A stretch of 64,000 nt of DNA from Pseudogulbenkiania subflava DSM 22618 (GTDB lineage Bacteria; Pseudomonadota; Gammaproteobacteria; Burkholderiales; Chromobacteriaceae), in contig NZ_FXAG01000026.1 in NCBI RefSeq assembly GCF_900177275.1, positions 1 to 64,000 of the forward strand. Reading direction: 5' to 3'. The notes beneath the pieces were generated by a model. It did no database searches, had not been told where the DNA came from, and saw only the letters and a list, made by a program, of their open reading frames with translations. This document shows, piece by piece, positions 1 to 8,091 of the stretch (position 1 is its first letter; every line of letters begins with the position of its first letter). Both the position numbers and the translations under genes were made by a program.

Positions 1-246
1 TATGCCTCCTGCGTGGAAATGGAGGATATGCTCGCCTTGCGTGTGATGCTTATGCTGTGCTTCCGGGCTCGCCCAGTGCTCCACAAAGACAAATCGTCGT
101 GGGTCATCCTGTTGAACAAATAGCTCGTATCGCAAGTTACCTTCATCCTTGCGTGACGGCTCCACCAGTGCAGCCAGGTTTTCCCGCAATTCGTCTTCTC
201 GCCCCGGCTTTGCGTACAAAACGGCGAGCACGTAAAAATCGCTCAT
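1..246 (-). CDS. Antibiotic biosynthesis monooxygenase (ABM) domain protein, 3' end outside window
   Basis: The first 82 codons of a small YgiN-like protein are visible (MSDFYVLAVLYAKPGRED...). The ferredoxin-like ABM fold is suggested by the opening beta strand, the helix with ELRENLAALVEPSRKDEGNLRYEL, and FVFVEHWASPEAQHKH, which is typical of the family. Such proteins are small dimeric quinol monooxygenases or detoxifying accessory enzymes of aromatic pathways. The start at 246 is chosen because AAGGA lies 6 nt upstream; the in-frame ATG at 252 would overlap that ribosome site. It is the last visible gene of the aromatic cluster. Its stop codon is beyond the left edge, so total length is unknown. 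The specific activity is not known. Confidence 0.75.
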   Translation of the reverse strand, partial: MSDFYVLAVLYAKPGREDELRENLAALVEPSRKDEGNLRYELFVQQDDPRRFVFVEHWASPEAQHKHHTQGEHILHFHAGGI

Positions 247-321
247 GGTCATTCCTTGTTTCCCGATGAGGTGGATTGCGAGGGGGCGATACTCCGCCCC
301 CTCTAACAAGGCTGGTGGCTG

Positions 322-960
322 CTACGTTCTGTCGTAAGAGAACTGGATGCCCGCCGTGCCGCCCGTTTCGATGAACAAGTTGATGAAGGCCGGCACCGTC
401 TCGCTGCGAGCCCAGTCGCGTTGCAGTTCGCAGAACAGTTGAGCCACACTAATCATCTTGCCGCCGGCCTGCTCGATACGACGCAATGCGGCCTCATGGG
501 CGGCGACGGAGGTGCCTCCCACTGCATCGGCCACGACATACACTTCATAACCCTCGTTGAGAGCGTCCAATGCCGGGAAGGTCAGGCAGGCCTCGGTCCA
601 CAGGGCGGTCATGATCAGTTTCTTTCGCCCCGTCGCCTCGACCGCTTGCTTGAACTCCACATCCTCCCAGGAGTTGATCGATGTGCGGTCGTAGGTGGGC
701 AAATGCTCGAGCACCCTTTGCAGCTGCGGGATCGGCGGTTTATTCAAGCCGGTCTTCACATTGACGGTGGAGTGGATGATGGGTAGCCCGTAAGCAACAG
801 CAGCCTTAGAGGTGCCTACGATGTTGTTGATCAAGAGTTGCCGATCCATCGAGGCGATAGAGTTCACTTGCACCGGCTGATAATCGATGACGATGAAAGC
901 AGCATTCTGGGGGGTAAGCAGATGATCACTTTTCGGATCGCGAATCACTTCACTAGCCAT
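322..960 (-). CDS. Isochorismatase-like cysteine hydrolase (YcaC-related)
   Basis: A 212-residue alpha/beta hydrolase of the isochorismatase-like superfamily. The presumed catalytic Asp is D26 (IVIDYQ) and the nucleophile is C125 (LWTEACLTFPALDAL). R92 stands where many relatives have the third catalytic residue, as Arg does in YcaC. Family members hydrolyse amides, imides or vinyl ethers, and the natural substrate of the YcaC branch is unknown. The ATG at 960 is preceded by GGAGGAG at good spacing; a longer reading upstream lacks such a site. It lies downstream of the MFS gene, behind a 298-nt gap holding two hairpins, so it may have its own promoter. A clearer YcaC paralogue is at 13030-13656. 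Confidence 0.85.
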   Translation of the reverse strand: MASEVIRDPKSDHLLTPQNAAFIVIDYQPVQVNSIASMDRQLLINNIVGTSKAAVAYGLPIIHSTVNVKTGLNKPPIPQLQRVLEHLPTYDRTSINSWEDVEFKQAVEATGRKKLIMTALWTEACLTFPALDALNEGYEVYVVADAVGGTSVAAHEAALRRIEQAGGKMISVAQLFCELQRDWARSETVPAFINLFIETGGTAGIQFSYDRT

Positions 961-1057
961 CGTTTTCTCCTCCAACCTGGGTTGCTGTGGTAAGTGCGTT
1001 GACGCACTGCATACAGTGTAGGCTCCCACGAAGAAGCTGAAGTTGCCGATCACGACA

Positions 1058-1086
1058 CACGGTGTTCTGCGAAACAGAACACCGTG
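1058..1086. promoter_or_regulatory. Perfect 12-bp inverted repeat upstream of the isochorismatase gene
   Basis: CACGGTGTTCTG (1058-1069) and CAGAACACCGTG (1075-1086) form a perfect dyad around a 5-nt centre. Neither strand has a T run after it, so a protein operator is more likely than a terminator. It sits about 100 nt upstream of the isochorismatase start, where an operator or activator site would be expected. Which regulator binds is unknown. Confidence 0.5.
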
Positions 1087-1205
1087 CGAAAGCGTACGCA
1101 GGCTGATTGGAACCGCGATTCAGCCGCATGCAGAAGGCACGTTGCTTAAGGCGAATACCCCAGAATTTATCTTGTGCATCCAAAGCCTAATAATTTCTCC
1201 ATAAT

Positions 1206-1243
1206 CTAAGCCGGGATGGCTTCATATGACCATCTCGGCTTAG
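1206..1243 (-). terminator. Hairpin downstream of the MFS gene
   Basis: Fourteen-base arms (1206-1219 and 1230-1243) pair with one G-T wobble around a 10-nt loop, starting 15 nt beyond the stop codon of the MFS gene. The T run after it on the minus strand is poor (TTAGATTATGG). It may be a weak terminator, an attenuator or an mRNA-stabilising hairpin between the transporter and isochorismatase genes. Confidence 0.4.
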
Positions 1244-1258
1244 CCTAGGCCTTGCTTC

Positions 1259-2512
1259 TTACGAAACCGCGCCCTTTTTTACGACTGCCACCACCCTGGC
1301 AGGGGCCGTTTCATCAAGTAAAGCAGAAACAATAAAACCGATTATTAGCGCTGCCATGCCAAGATGCATGATGTATTGAATGCCAAAATTTTTCGCAACA
1401 TAACCAGCAACCGATGGGGCAACTCCTCCCCCAAATATCTCGCCAATACCAATAACAAGACCAGAGGCAGTTGTCATTAGCTTTGCGGGGACGGCCTCTG
1501 CGCTAATAGGACCAACGGTGAGCGTAATCATGCTGAACACGAAAAAAATAGCCATCATAAGCCAGAAAAACAATACTGTCGGATTTGGCCCAGTGTTAGA
1601 CAGTGACCACAATGCAGCGAACGCACCGATAACGGAAATCATCATCACGGGTTTTCGTCCGAGTCGATCAGATAGTGCAGGAAACGTTAATCCACCAAGT
1701 GTTCCGCCGATGCCAATTGCAGATAGAACGAACCCCATCTGCTCAAGTGTCAAATGCAGAAAATCGGTGAGATAGTTTGGAAGCAATGCACTCAAGACAA
1801 TAAGACAAGTCAGCCAGCACAGCATACCAATGATGCTCAATGGTACATTTCTATAACGCAGGGCGTCGTGCCACTTATGATCACTGCTATCGTGATTTTC
1901 CGTATGAACAGCAGCGGCCTCTGCCGATGTGTTATGCAGAATCTTGTAAACAAGGGCGCAAAGTATCAGGCCTGGCACTGACACCATTGCAAATACCCAA
2001 TGCCATGGTATGACCTTGAGAAGTTGAGTAACAGCAATAGGGGCAATGCCTAAACCCAACAATGGCAGGGCCGCCTGTTGAATGCCGACATTTAGTCCGT
2101 GCCTGGCTGGCTTCGAAGCGTCAATAGTTGCCGTGATACTAGCAGGTGTATAGGCTCCTTCAGCAAAGCCGATCAGAGCACGAATCATGATCAGACTGCC
2201 AACGCCACTAGCAAGACCACTTGCCCCGGCCAGTAAAGAGAAGGCAATCATTGCCGGGATAATCACCTTACGGTGCCCAATACGATCAGAAAGGTTCCCC
2301 ATGAATAGGGCAGAAATGCCCCATGCAATCGATAGTGCACCCGTAATATGCCCAAGGTCCTGATAGTCTAGCTTCAGGTCCTTCATCATGACCGGGAAGA
2401 GTGGCATGATCATAAAACGATCAACGCCAACTAGTCCAAAGCCAAGTGAAAGCAGAATGACAACCTTCCACTCATATGCTGTATCCCAGTCTGAATTTAA
2501 CTTATTTTTCAT
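1259..2512 (-). CDS. MFS transporter, probable aromatic acid/metabolite importer
   Basis: A 417-residue major facilitator with about 12 membrane segments. The loop 2-3 signature GNLSDRIGHRKV is repeated in the second half as ALSDRLGRKPV, which is the duplicated MFS fold. Length and early sequence resemble the aromatic acid:H+ symporter and related anion symporter families. Its place inside a phenol-degradation cluster suggests uptake of the growth substrate or of an acidic intermediate; this is inference. The start at 2512 is preferred because GGAG lies 9 nt upstream, although ATG 2527 is in frame. Base composition is clearly AT-richer than the genes right of 12 kb. Confidence 0.85.
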   Translation of the reverse strand: MKNKLNSDWDTAYEWKVVILLSLGFGLVGVDRFMIMPLFPVMMKDLKLDYQDLGHITGALSIAWGISALFMGNLSDRIGHRKVIIPAMIAFSLLAGASGLASGVGSLIMIRALIGFAEGAYTPASITATIDASKPARHGLNVGIQQAALPLLGLGIAPIAVTQLLKVIPWHWVFAMVSVPGLILCALVYKILHNTSAEAAAVHTENHDSSDHKWHDALRYRNVPLSIIGMLCWLTCLIVLSALLPNYLTDFLHLTLEQMGFVLSAIGIGGTLGGLTFPALSDRLGRKPVMMISVIGAFAALWSLSNTGPNPTVLFFWLMMAIFFVFSMITLTVGPISAEAVPAKLMTTASGLVIGIGEIFGGGVAPSVAGYVAKNFGIQYIMHLGMAALIIGFIVSALLDETAPARVVAVVKKGAVS

Positions 2513-2596
2513 GATAACAGTCTCCATTTATCAGATTTTTCTTTGTGGCTTGGGTTGCCATCCAAAAAATACAATGGCAACTCATAAGGATTAATG

Positions 2597-2639
2597 AAAA
2601 ATCTGGTGATCTACCAATCAAGGCTCTAACCAGATTTTT
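2597..2639. promoter_or_regulatory. Inverted repeat with a TGGT-N5-ACCA core upstream of the MFS gene
   Basis: AAAAATCTGGT (2597-2607) and ACCAGATTTTT (2629-2639) are perfect 11-bp arms. Inside, TGGTGATCTACCA (2604-2616) forms a shorter dyad that resembles operators of FCD-type GntR regulators, although known FadR/PdhR/LldR sites usually have a 3-bp centre. A further CAGATTTTT occurs at 2532-2540. The site is between the CoA-transferase B stop and the MFS start and may be an operator or a weak bidirectional terminator. Confidence 0.4.
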
Positions 2640-2699
2640 GAATGGCAATTATTCTAATTTGTATAAGTTGAAAAATCCTTCGAGCGGATTGTTGGACGT

Positions 2700-3332
2700 T
2701 CACTCGGCATTCAATAATGCTCCGGTACAGTGTTGGATTTCTTCTGCGGATACACCTGGCGCCAATTCGGCTAATTTCAGACCTGCCGGAGTCACATCAA
2801 TAATGCCGAGGTCTGTGATGATCCGGTTGACTACCCCCACGCCAGACAAAGGCAGAGTGCATTGAGTGACAATTTTGTATGCATTGCCCTTGGCAACATG
2901 CTCCATCAAAACCACCACCCGACTCGCTCCAGCTACTAGGTCCATCGCTCCGCCCATACCCTTGATCATCTTGCCTGGGATCATCCAGTTGGCCAGGTCT
3001 CCGGTTTCGCTCACCTGCATCGCCCCAAGAATCGCTAGGTCGATATGCCCGCCGCGGATCATCGCGAACGAATCGGCGCTAGAGAAAAAAGAGGCACCGG
3101 GTACTATGGTTACGGTCTGTTTGCCGGCGTTGATCAGATCCGGATCGACCTTGTCTTCTGTGGGGTACGGTCCGATGCCGAGCAGGCCATTCTCGGACTG
3201 CAGCCACACGTCCATCCCCTCCGGGATGTGGTTCGCCACCAGCGTCGGCAGACCGATGCCGAGGTTCACATAGAAGCCGTCCTGCAGCTCTTGCGCCGCA
3301 CGACGGGCCATTTCATCGCGGGTCCATGCCAT
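2700..3332 (-). CDS. scoB: Succinyl-CoA:3-ketoacid CoA-transferase subunit B
   Basis: A 210-residue CoA-transferase family 1 beta subunit. The catalytic glutamate is E47 in [14 protein letters not shown], the SENG motif of this family. The segments [17 protein letters not shown] and [18 protein letters not shown] match the ScoB (acetoacetate-using) branch better than PcaJ (3-oxoadipate). With subunit A it would move CoA from succinyl-CoA to a 3-oxoacid, most likely acetoacetate, in the cytoplasm. Subunit A is 11 bp upstream on the same strand. In this cluster it probably activates the acyl product of ring cleavage. Substrate choice is inferred from sequence resemblance only. Confidence 0.9.
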   Translation of the reverse strand: MAWTRDEMARRAAQELQDGFYVNLGIGLPTLVANHIPEGMDVWLQSENGLLGIGPYPTEDKVDPDLINAGKQTVTIVPGASFFSSADSFAMIRGGHIDLAILGAMQVSETGDLANWMIPGKMIKGMGGAMDLVAGASRVVVLMEHVAKGNAYKIVTQCTLPLSGVGVVNRIITDLGIIDVTPAGLKLAELAPGVSAEEIQHCTGALLNAE

Positions 3333-3343
3333 CGTTGTTCTCC

Positions 3344-4045
3344 TCAGGCCTGTAGGGTGACGGTGCGCTGTTCAATACGCTTTTCCGGACTGGGGTTGAC
3401 GACTATGCGGTGAACGTAGATGCCAGGTAGATGAATCTCGTCCGGATCAAGCATGCCGGTCTCGACCAACTCCTCTACCTCCACTACCGTCACCCGGCCA
3501 GCCATCGCACATAACGGGTTGAAATTGCGTGCGGTCTTGTTGAACATAAGATTGCCGGCACGATCAGCCTTCCACGCCTTGATCAGTGCCATGTCTGCGG
3601 TCAGTGACGGCTCCAGGATGTGCGGCACGCCATTGAACTCGCGCACCTCCTTGCCCTCGGCGACTACTGTGCCAACCCCGGTCCGGGTAAAAAAGGCCGG
3701 AATCCCCGCGCCGCCAGCCCGCAGCTTTTCGGCCAACGTGCCCTGCGGGGTGAACTCAAGTTCCAGTTCCCCGCTGAGATATTGCCGCTCGAACTCCTTG
3801 TTTTCGCCCACATAGGACGAAATCATTTTGCGGATTTGCCGGGTGGCCAGTAGTTGGCCCAATCCGAAGCCATCCACGCCAGCATTGTTACTGATGCAGG
3901 TCAATCCCTTCACGCCACTGTCGCGTAACGCAGCGATCAGTACCTCGGGTATTCCGCACAGTCCAAAGCCGCCAACTGCGATGGTCAGATCATCACTGGT
4001 CAAACCAGTCAAAGCCTCGCTCGCATTTGGGAAAAATTTATCCAT
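3344..4045 (-). CDS. scoA: Succinyl-CoA:3-ketoacid CoA-transferase subunit A
   Basis: A 233-residue alpha subunit of a family 1 CoA-transferase. It carries the glycine-rich CoA-binding stretch [12 protein letters not shown] near residue 25, and the usual [20 protein letters not shown] and [25 protein letters not shown] blocks. The start at MDKFFP (4045) gives the normal family length; a longer reading to 4087 adds 14 residues with no homology pattern. It is placed just before subunit B, the usual A-B order. It follows the outer-membrane channel gene with a 60-nt gap and so is likely co-transcribed with it. Confidence 0.9.
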   Translation of the reverse strand: MDKFFPNASEALTGLTSDDLTIAVGGFGLCGIPEVLIAALRDSGVKGLTCISNNAGVDGFGLGQLLATRQIRKMISSYVGENKEFERQYLSGELELEFTPQGTLAEKLRAGGAGIPAFFTRTGVGTVVAEGKEVREFNGVPHILEPSLTADMALIKAWKADRAGNLMFNKTARNFNPLCAMAGRVTVVEVEELVETGMLDPDEIHLPGIYVHRIVVNPSPEKRIEQRTVTLQA

Positions 4046-4105
4046 GACTTCTATCCGATTTTGAATTTGCCTTTGAAATGGCTTCACGACGAAGCATCAT
4101 GCGCA

Positions 4106-4999
4106 TTAGAATGGTATGGAGAGCTTTACTTTGAACTCCGACCCTTTTGCGCGATTCTCTACGCCGCTTTCTTTTTGCCACTTTGCTGTCACGAAAAAGC
4201 CTTTACCGTTGTCGTATTTAATGGATGGGCCGATAGCGAAGGCTTGTCCGCGATTGCCATTTTCTGGGGCTGCAGGGCCTTTATCATCAGTTGTCTGCCG
4301 ATAGATATAACCACCCACGCCAACTACCCAGCCGTTGCCGAGTCCCCAGCCTAACGCATAATCAGCATGCAGCTCTTGCCCGCTTTTGTAGTTGGTGTCT
4401 TTGTTTTTCCAGTTGTAGTCGTACATTACTTTTAGATCGCCATTAATGCCGGATTGTTGCACATAGCTAACTCCAATCAATGGCTCAACATTCCAGTAAT
4501 TGCGACCGATATTGGCCAGATTGTTTTTATCGTACTCGCCAGTGGGTGTATTGACGTCCACGCCAACAACATAATGCAGCTTGTCAGAGGCGTGATAGGC
4601 AATAGCCGTCCCAAATAACATGTCTCCCAGGCCTGATTTGGTTTGACTGGCCCCATTAACGCTGACTTTTAGGTTGACGAGAGGGGCAATTGCATGGAAT
4701 ACCAGATTTCCTCCCAATACAGTCTGGGGAGTTACCCAAATCAATCGGGGAGCAAAGGCATTGGCATCCACCTTGAAGTCAACCGGAATTTTATTGCCAG
4801 AGTTGTCATGCAGCTCATCTGCGTGATAGCTGGAAGCAAAGCCCTGCAGATAGACACCCGGTGGAGGAACAGCGGCAGCCAAGTAATTTTCGCTACCATT
4901 CGGATACATGCCGCCACCGTTTTCAGTGGCAAAGCCACATGAGCTGGCAAGCAGCAATACCGAACCGGTAATCAATTTGTATTTGGTATTCTTCCTCAT
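4106..4999 (-). CDS. Outer-membrane channel of the phenol/MetA degradation type
   Basis: A 297-residue protein with an N-terminal signal peptide (MRKNTKYKLITGSVLLLASSCGFA). The mature part is rich in alternating hydrophobic and polar residues, with aromatic girdle residues and a terminal KVKLSIPF that ends in Phe, as expected of an outer-membrane beta barrel. The pattern fits the Phenol_MetA_deg family, found beside many meta-cleavage and terpenoid clusters and thought to admit hydrophobic aromatics. AAAGGAG lies 10 nt before the ATG. Composition is AT-rich. A substrate cannot be read from sequence. Confidence 0.8.
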   Translation of the reverse strand: MRKNTKYKLITGSVLLLASSCGFATENGGGMYPNGSENYLAAAVPPPGVYLQGFASSYHADELHDNSGNKIPVDFKVDANAFAPRLIWVTPQTVLGGNLVFHAIAPLVNLKVSVNGASQTKSGLGDMLFGTAIAYHASDKLHYVVGVDVNTPTGEYDKNNLANIGRNYWNVEPLIGVSYVQQSGINGDLKVMYDYNWKNKDTNYKSGQELHADYALGWGLGNGWVVGVGGYIYRQTTDDKGPAAPENGNRGQAFAIGPSIKYDNGKGFFVTAKWQKESGVENRAKGSEFKVKLSIPF

Positions 5000-5214
5000 T
5001 TCCAGTGTTCTCCTTTATTCCAATGTCATATTTTTAGTTTAAAAAAATACCTGCGCACAACAAAAGAGCAAATTATTTTTATGAAGCCTATTTGAGCAAA
5101 AAAGAGAAATAAAACCGGCCTAGCTGTTTGGCTTCGGCTGGAAAATTTATATCAATTTTTTGATCAAGCTTACGAATGATCTAAATTTGTTAACAATAAA
5201 GTTGGCTTCCTGAA

Positions 5215-5273
5215 AATCAAAGTCGAAGGCTGGCCGGTCTGGATAAAAGCAGGTCATGAGTTCGACTTTGATT
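5215..5273. promoter_or_regulatory. Perfect 13-bp inverted repeat between the channel and hydroxylase genes
   Basis: AATCAAAGTCGAA (5215-5227) is matched exactly by TTCGACTTTGATT (5261-5273), with a 33-nt spacer. The right arm ends 18 nt from the stop codon of the FAD hydroxylase. On the minus strand the distal arm runs into TTTTC, so it could act as a long terminator or attenuator between hydroxylase and channel genes. It could also be a double operator. The rest of the 292-nt gap (5000-5291) is AT-rich and probably holds a promoter for the channel gene. Confidence 0.5.
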
Positions 5274-5291
5274 CAAAGCATTTGATGCTAG

Positions 5292-7037
5292 TTAATTGCG
5301 CCCCAGAATCTGGTGCAGCGCTTGGCGAAGTTGCTGTTCTGGGTCACCTACCATCTGCTTGGCCCGGAAAGCGATATAACGATCCGGACGCACCAACAAG
5401 CAGCCATCCTCTTCGATCTCTCGACGCTTGGCCCAAGTACCATAAATGTCCAGCGCATCGAGTCCGTTGCCGATGGAAATTGCTTCGACAGGCACACCAA
5501 ACTCGGCGCCAAGTTTCTTTGCCGCATCGACCCAGTGCTGCCCCCCTACCCCTGTGACGACGGTGAAAGCACCGTGACCGACTACGTCCAGGGTCGAGAT
5601 CTTTTTACGATCTACTTCCAGCCAGGCGTGGGGAATGTAGGCTCCTGGGAAAGTTGTCGGCTGATAGTAAAGTTCTGGATCGCGAGTCGGTTGTGGACGT
5701 TGGCTACCATCCTGGACGACGGCAGAAGAAGCGTAGACCTGACCGAGTTCGACCCCGTTGCAGTTGAATTGATAGTTCTGCAATTCAATTGCCTTAGTCA
5801 GTTCCTTTCGACGCTCCCTGCCCCGTGGCGAATTGCCGAACAACTCATCCAGAGAAGCCCAGCCATCCGCGGCGGACTGGCCCGGCTCGAAGCCGAGTGC
5901 CTTGGAAATGGGCAGCATGTCACGTACCGATTTCATTGCACGATCGACCACCTGGCGCGCTACCGGCTGGCGCTCGTCGGAATAGGAATCGAGCAATGAC
6001 GGGTCTGCTTGCCCTTTCAACACCATCGCCAGTTTCCAGCACAGGTTGAAGGAATCCTGCACGCAGGTGTTGGTCCCCAAACCGTTGGCTGGCGGATGCC
6101 GGTGTGCCGCATTGCCGGCGATCATCACGCGCCCCTTGCGCATGTACTTCGCCGCGACGTGGTTGATGGTCCACTTCGATACAGCTTTGACCTTGATCTC
6201 GATATCTGGGTCGCCGATCAAGGTACGAGCACGGGCAATAACGCCGGCCTCACTCAGGTCGGGCATGCCTTCTTCCGGGTTGTACATAAACAGGAGCACC
6301 CATTCGTTCCACGGCTTGACGCTGATCCAGGTGCCACTTCCAACCCAGTAATCACTACCTGGCTGGGCCAGCCAGTACAGCACGCCTGGGCGATGCGCGG
6401 TGTACTTGGTCAGATCGACTTCGAGCCAGCAGTTGACGGCTGCGCCCAGCCCCATCTCACCTTCCATCTCGAAACCAATTTCCTTGACCACGACGCTGTT
6501 GTCACCGTCCCCGCCAATCACATACTTGGAAATAATCTCGGTTTCTTCGCCAGTCACTTCATCTCGACAAATCGAGTAGACTCCATGTTCATCCTGACGC
6601 ATGGCAACCAGCAGGGTGTTAAACATTACCTTTGCGCCAAATTCCCGCGCCGCATCCAGTACAATCGGCTCCATTACATGCTGTGGAATGTTGCACATCT
6701 CGCTCGGGCTGGAAATTTCATAATCGGCCTTGCGCTCTTCGCCAGTTCCCCATGCAGCCAGACGGGCAATTTCCTTACCCATAAAGCTGGTTGCCCAGAT
6801 ATTTCCCCCCATCAGAGTATTGGGGGTGGCCGCTGCCACGATGCGCTTTTCGATACCAAGATCCCGGAATACCTCCATGCAACGTTGATTGGTTACATGT
6901 GCACGCGGTGAGTTTGCCGTACCGGGATAACGCGTGATCGCCAGTACTTCCACACCGTATTTTGCCAACAACGCAGCAGAACTCAGGCCAGTGGGACCGG
7001 CTCCAACCACAAAGACATCTACCTTGATCTGTTTCAT
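5292..7037 (-). CDS. FAD-dependent phenol hydroxylase, TfdB/HbpA-like
   Basis: A 581-residue class A flavoprotein aromatic hydroxylase. The N-terminal Rossmann motif is VGAGPTGLSSAALLAKYG (residues 11-28), the DG motif is IGGDGDNSVV near 174-183, and a phenol-hydroxylase thioredoxin-like C-terminal domain ends with LLVRPDRYIAFRAK. The blocks PRAHVTNQRCMEVFRDLG, HRPGVLYW and AHRHPPANGLGTNT match 2,4-dichlorophenol hydroxylase TfdB and 2-hydroxybiphenyl hydroxylase HbpA. It should use NAD(P)H and O2 to turn a phenol into a catechol. The usually invariant Asp of the GD motif is Asn309 here (IAGNAAH). GGAG lies 6 nt before the ATG. It is followed in the cluster by a long inverted repeat. Confidence 0.88.
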   Translation of the reverse strand: MKQIKVDVFVVGAGPTGLSSAALLAKYGVEVLAITRYPGTANSPRAHVTNQRCMEVFRDLGIEKRIVAAATPNTLMGGNIWATSFMGKEIARLAAWGTGEERKADYEISSPSEMCNIPQHVMEPIVLDAAREFGAKVMFNTLLVAMRQDEHGVYSICRDEVTGEETEIISKYVIGGDGDNSVVVKEIGFEMEGEMGLGAAVNCWLEVDLTKYTAHRPGVLYWLAQPGSDYWVGSGTWISVKPWNEWVLLFMYNPEEGMPDLSEAGVIARARTLIGDPDIEIKVKAVSKWTINHVAAKYMRKGRVMIAGNAAHRHPPANGLGTNTCVQDSFNLCWKLAMVLKGQADPSLLDSYSDERQPVARQVVDRAMKSVRDMLPISKALGFEPGQSAADGWASLDELFGNSPRGRERRKELTKAIELQNYQFNCNGVELGQVYASSAVVQDGSQRPQPTRDPELYYQPTTFPGAYIPHAWLEVDRKKISTLDVVGHGAFTVVTGVGGQHWVDAAKKLGAEFGVPVEAISIGNGLDALDIYGTWAKRREIEEDGCLLVRPDRYIAFRAKQMVGDPEQQLRQALHQILGRN

Positions 7038-7115
7038 AGCTCACTCCATTTATAGATTTCCCAAGATGGGATTATAAAGATCAACTTACAGTTTCTCTTT
7101 TAGAGATGTTTATTG

Positions 7116-8060
7116 TTAAGAGTTGATCTCATTATTTTGAACGAAGCACTCCGGGACGCTGGGGCCCCATAGATAAAGCGAATCTGCAGGGTCCCTATCG
7201 CCGCCATTCCATTTCACCCCCTTGGGGATATAATCGATATGCGCACTATATTCCCACCATGAACCAAAAGGGTCTTGCACATAATCGAAATAGTTGGACC
7301 CAAGCACATGCCGACCAACTCCCCAATGGTGCAAGTAACCCGCAGCGCGCATCTGCTCAGCACCAAGCCCAACACATTCAATGCTTGGAACGTCCCATGC
7401 GCTATGGTGAAAACCACGTCCCTGCTCGCTGGCCACGAAGGCAATCAAGTGATGGTCACAGCCATGGCGGGCATAAGTAAAGGCAACCAGGTTCTTACTT
7501 CTATCGGCCACCTTTACGCCCAGGCCTTCTTCATAAAACTGCAGAGTTCTGGGCATGTCCCCTGTAAAAAACAACATGTGAGCAAGCCTGCTTGGCTGAA
7601 TTTTGGGCGCAGTTGACCGGAAAAACGCACCCTGAATACCAACCGGCACGCTTTTGTCACCTAATTGAGCTTTGTCGCCGGGCATCATTTTGGGCGCGAC
7701 CCAGAGCTGAATCAGATTGCCATCCGGATCGTGAAACCAAAACCCTTGCTGACTGCCGTAGGGTGACGATTCAGCTGGGCGACCTCCTGCGGCCAAGATC
7801 TGATGCCTGATTTGTTCGAAATCATCCTCGTAACACCCCAGGCTCAGATAAGCGAGTGCCTTGCGTTCCGCCTGAATGACTTTCAGCCATACATGATCGT
7901 CGCCAAAAACACGGACCAGCAGCACGTTTCCACGCTGCTCCACGGAAAGGCCGAATGCATTGATAAATCTTTTGGCCTCGTCAATGTCTGGAACAAACAA
8001 GCCAAAGCTGTGTATCGAGTGTACGCCGGCCTCAGCCCATCCTTCTTGATCTCCACTCAC
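7116..8060 (-). CDS. Type I extradiol (catechol 2,3-type) dioxygenase
   Basis: A 314-residue two-domain vicinal oxygen chelate protein. In the C-terminal domain the expected Fe(II) ligands are H161 (RLAHMLFF), H218 or H219 (GFHHSAWDV) and E270 (SWWEYSAH), the 2-His-1-carboxylate set of extradiol dioxygenases. It would cleave the catechol-type product of the neighbouring hydroxylase next to its hydroxyl pair. I prefer the GTG at 8060 because AAGGAG lies 6 nt upstream; an in-frame ATG at 8075 would add five residues but has no ribosome site. The upstream hydrolase gene ends 31 nt before it. Confidence 0.85.
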   Translation of the reverse strand: MSGDQEGWAEAGVHSIHSFGLFVPDIDEAKRFINAFGLSVEQRGNVLLVRVFGDDHVWLKVIQAERKALAYLSLGCYEDDFEQIRHQILAAGGRPAESSPYGSQQGFWFHDPDGNLIQLWVAPKMMPGDKAQLGDKSVPVGIQGAFFRSTAPKIQPSRLAHMLFFTGDMPRTLQFYEEGLGVKVADRSKNLVAFTYARHGCDHHLIAFVASEQGRGFHHSAWDVPSIECVGLGAEQMRAAGYLHHWGVGRHVLGSNYFDYVQDPFGSWWEYSAHIDYIPKGVKWNGGDRDPADSLYLWGPSVPECFVQNNEINS

Positions 8061-8091
8061 CTTAGTCTCCTTCATTTAATTATTATTAAGG

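Noticed and set aside
953-1183. A 76-codon open frame upstream of the isochorismatase gene
   Set aside because: It covers the 12-bp inverted repeat and shows no ribosome site or coding pattern, so it is treated as a non-coding control region.
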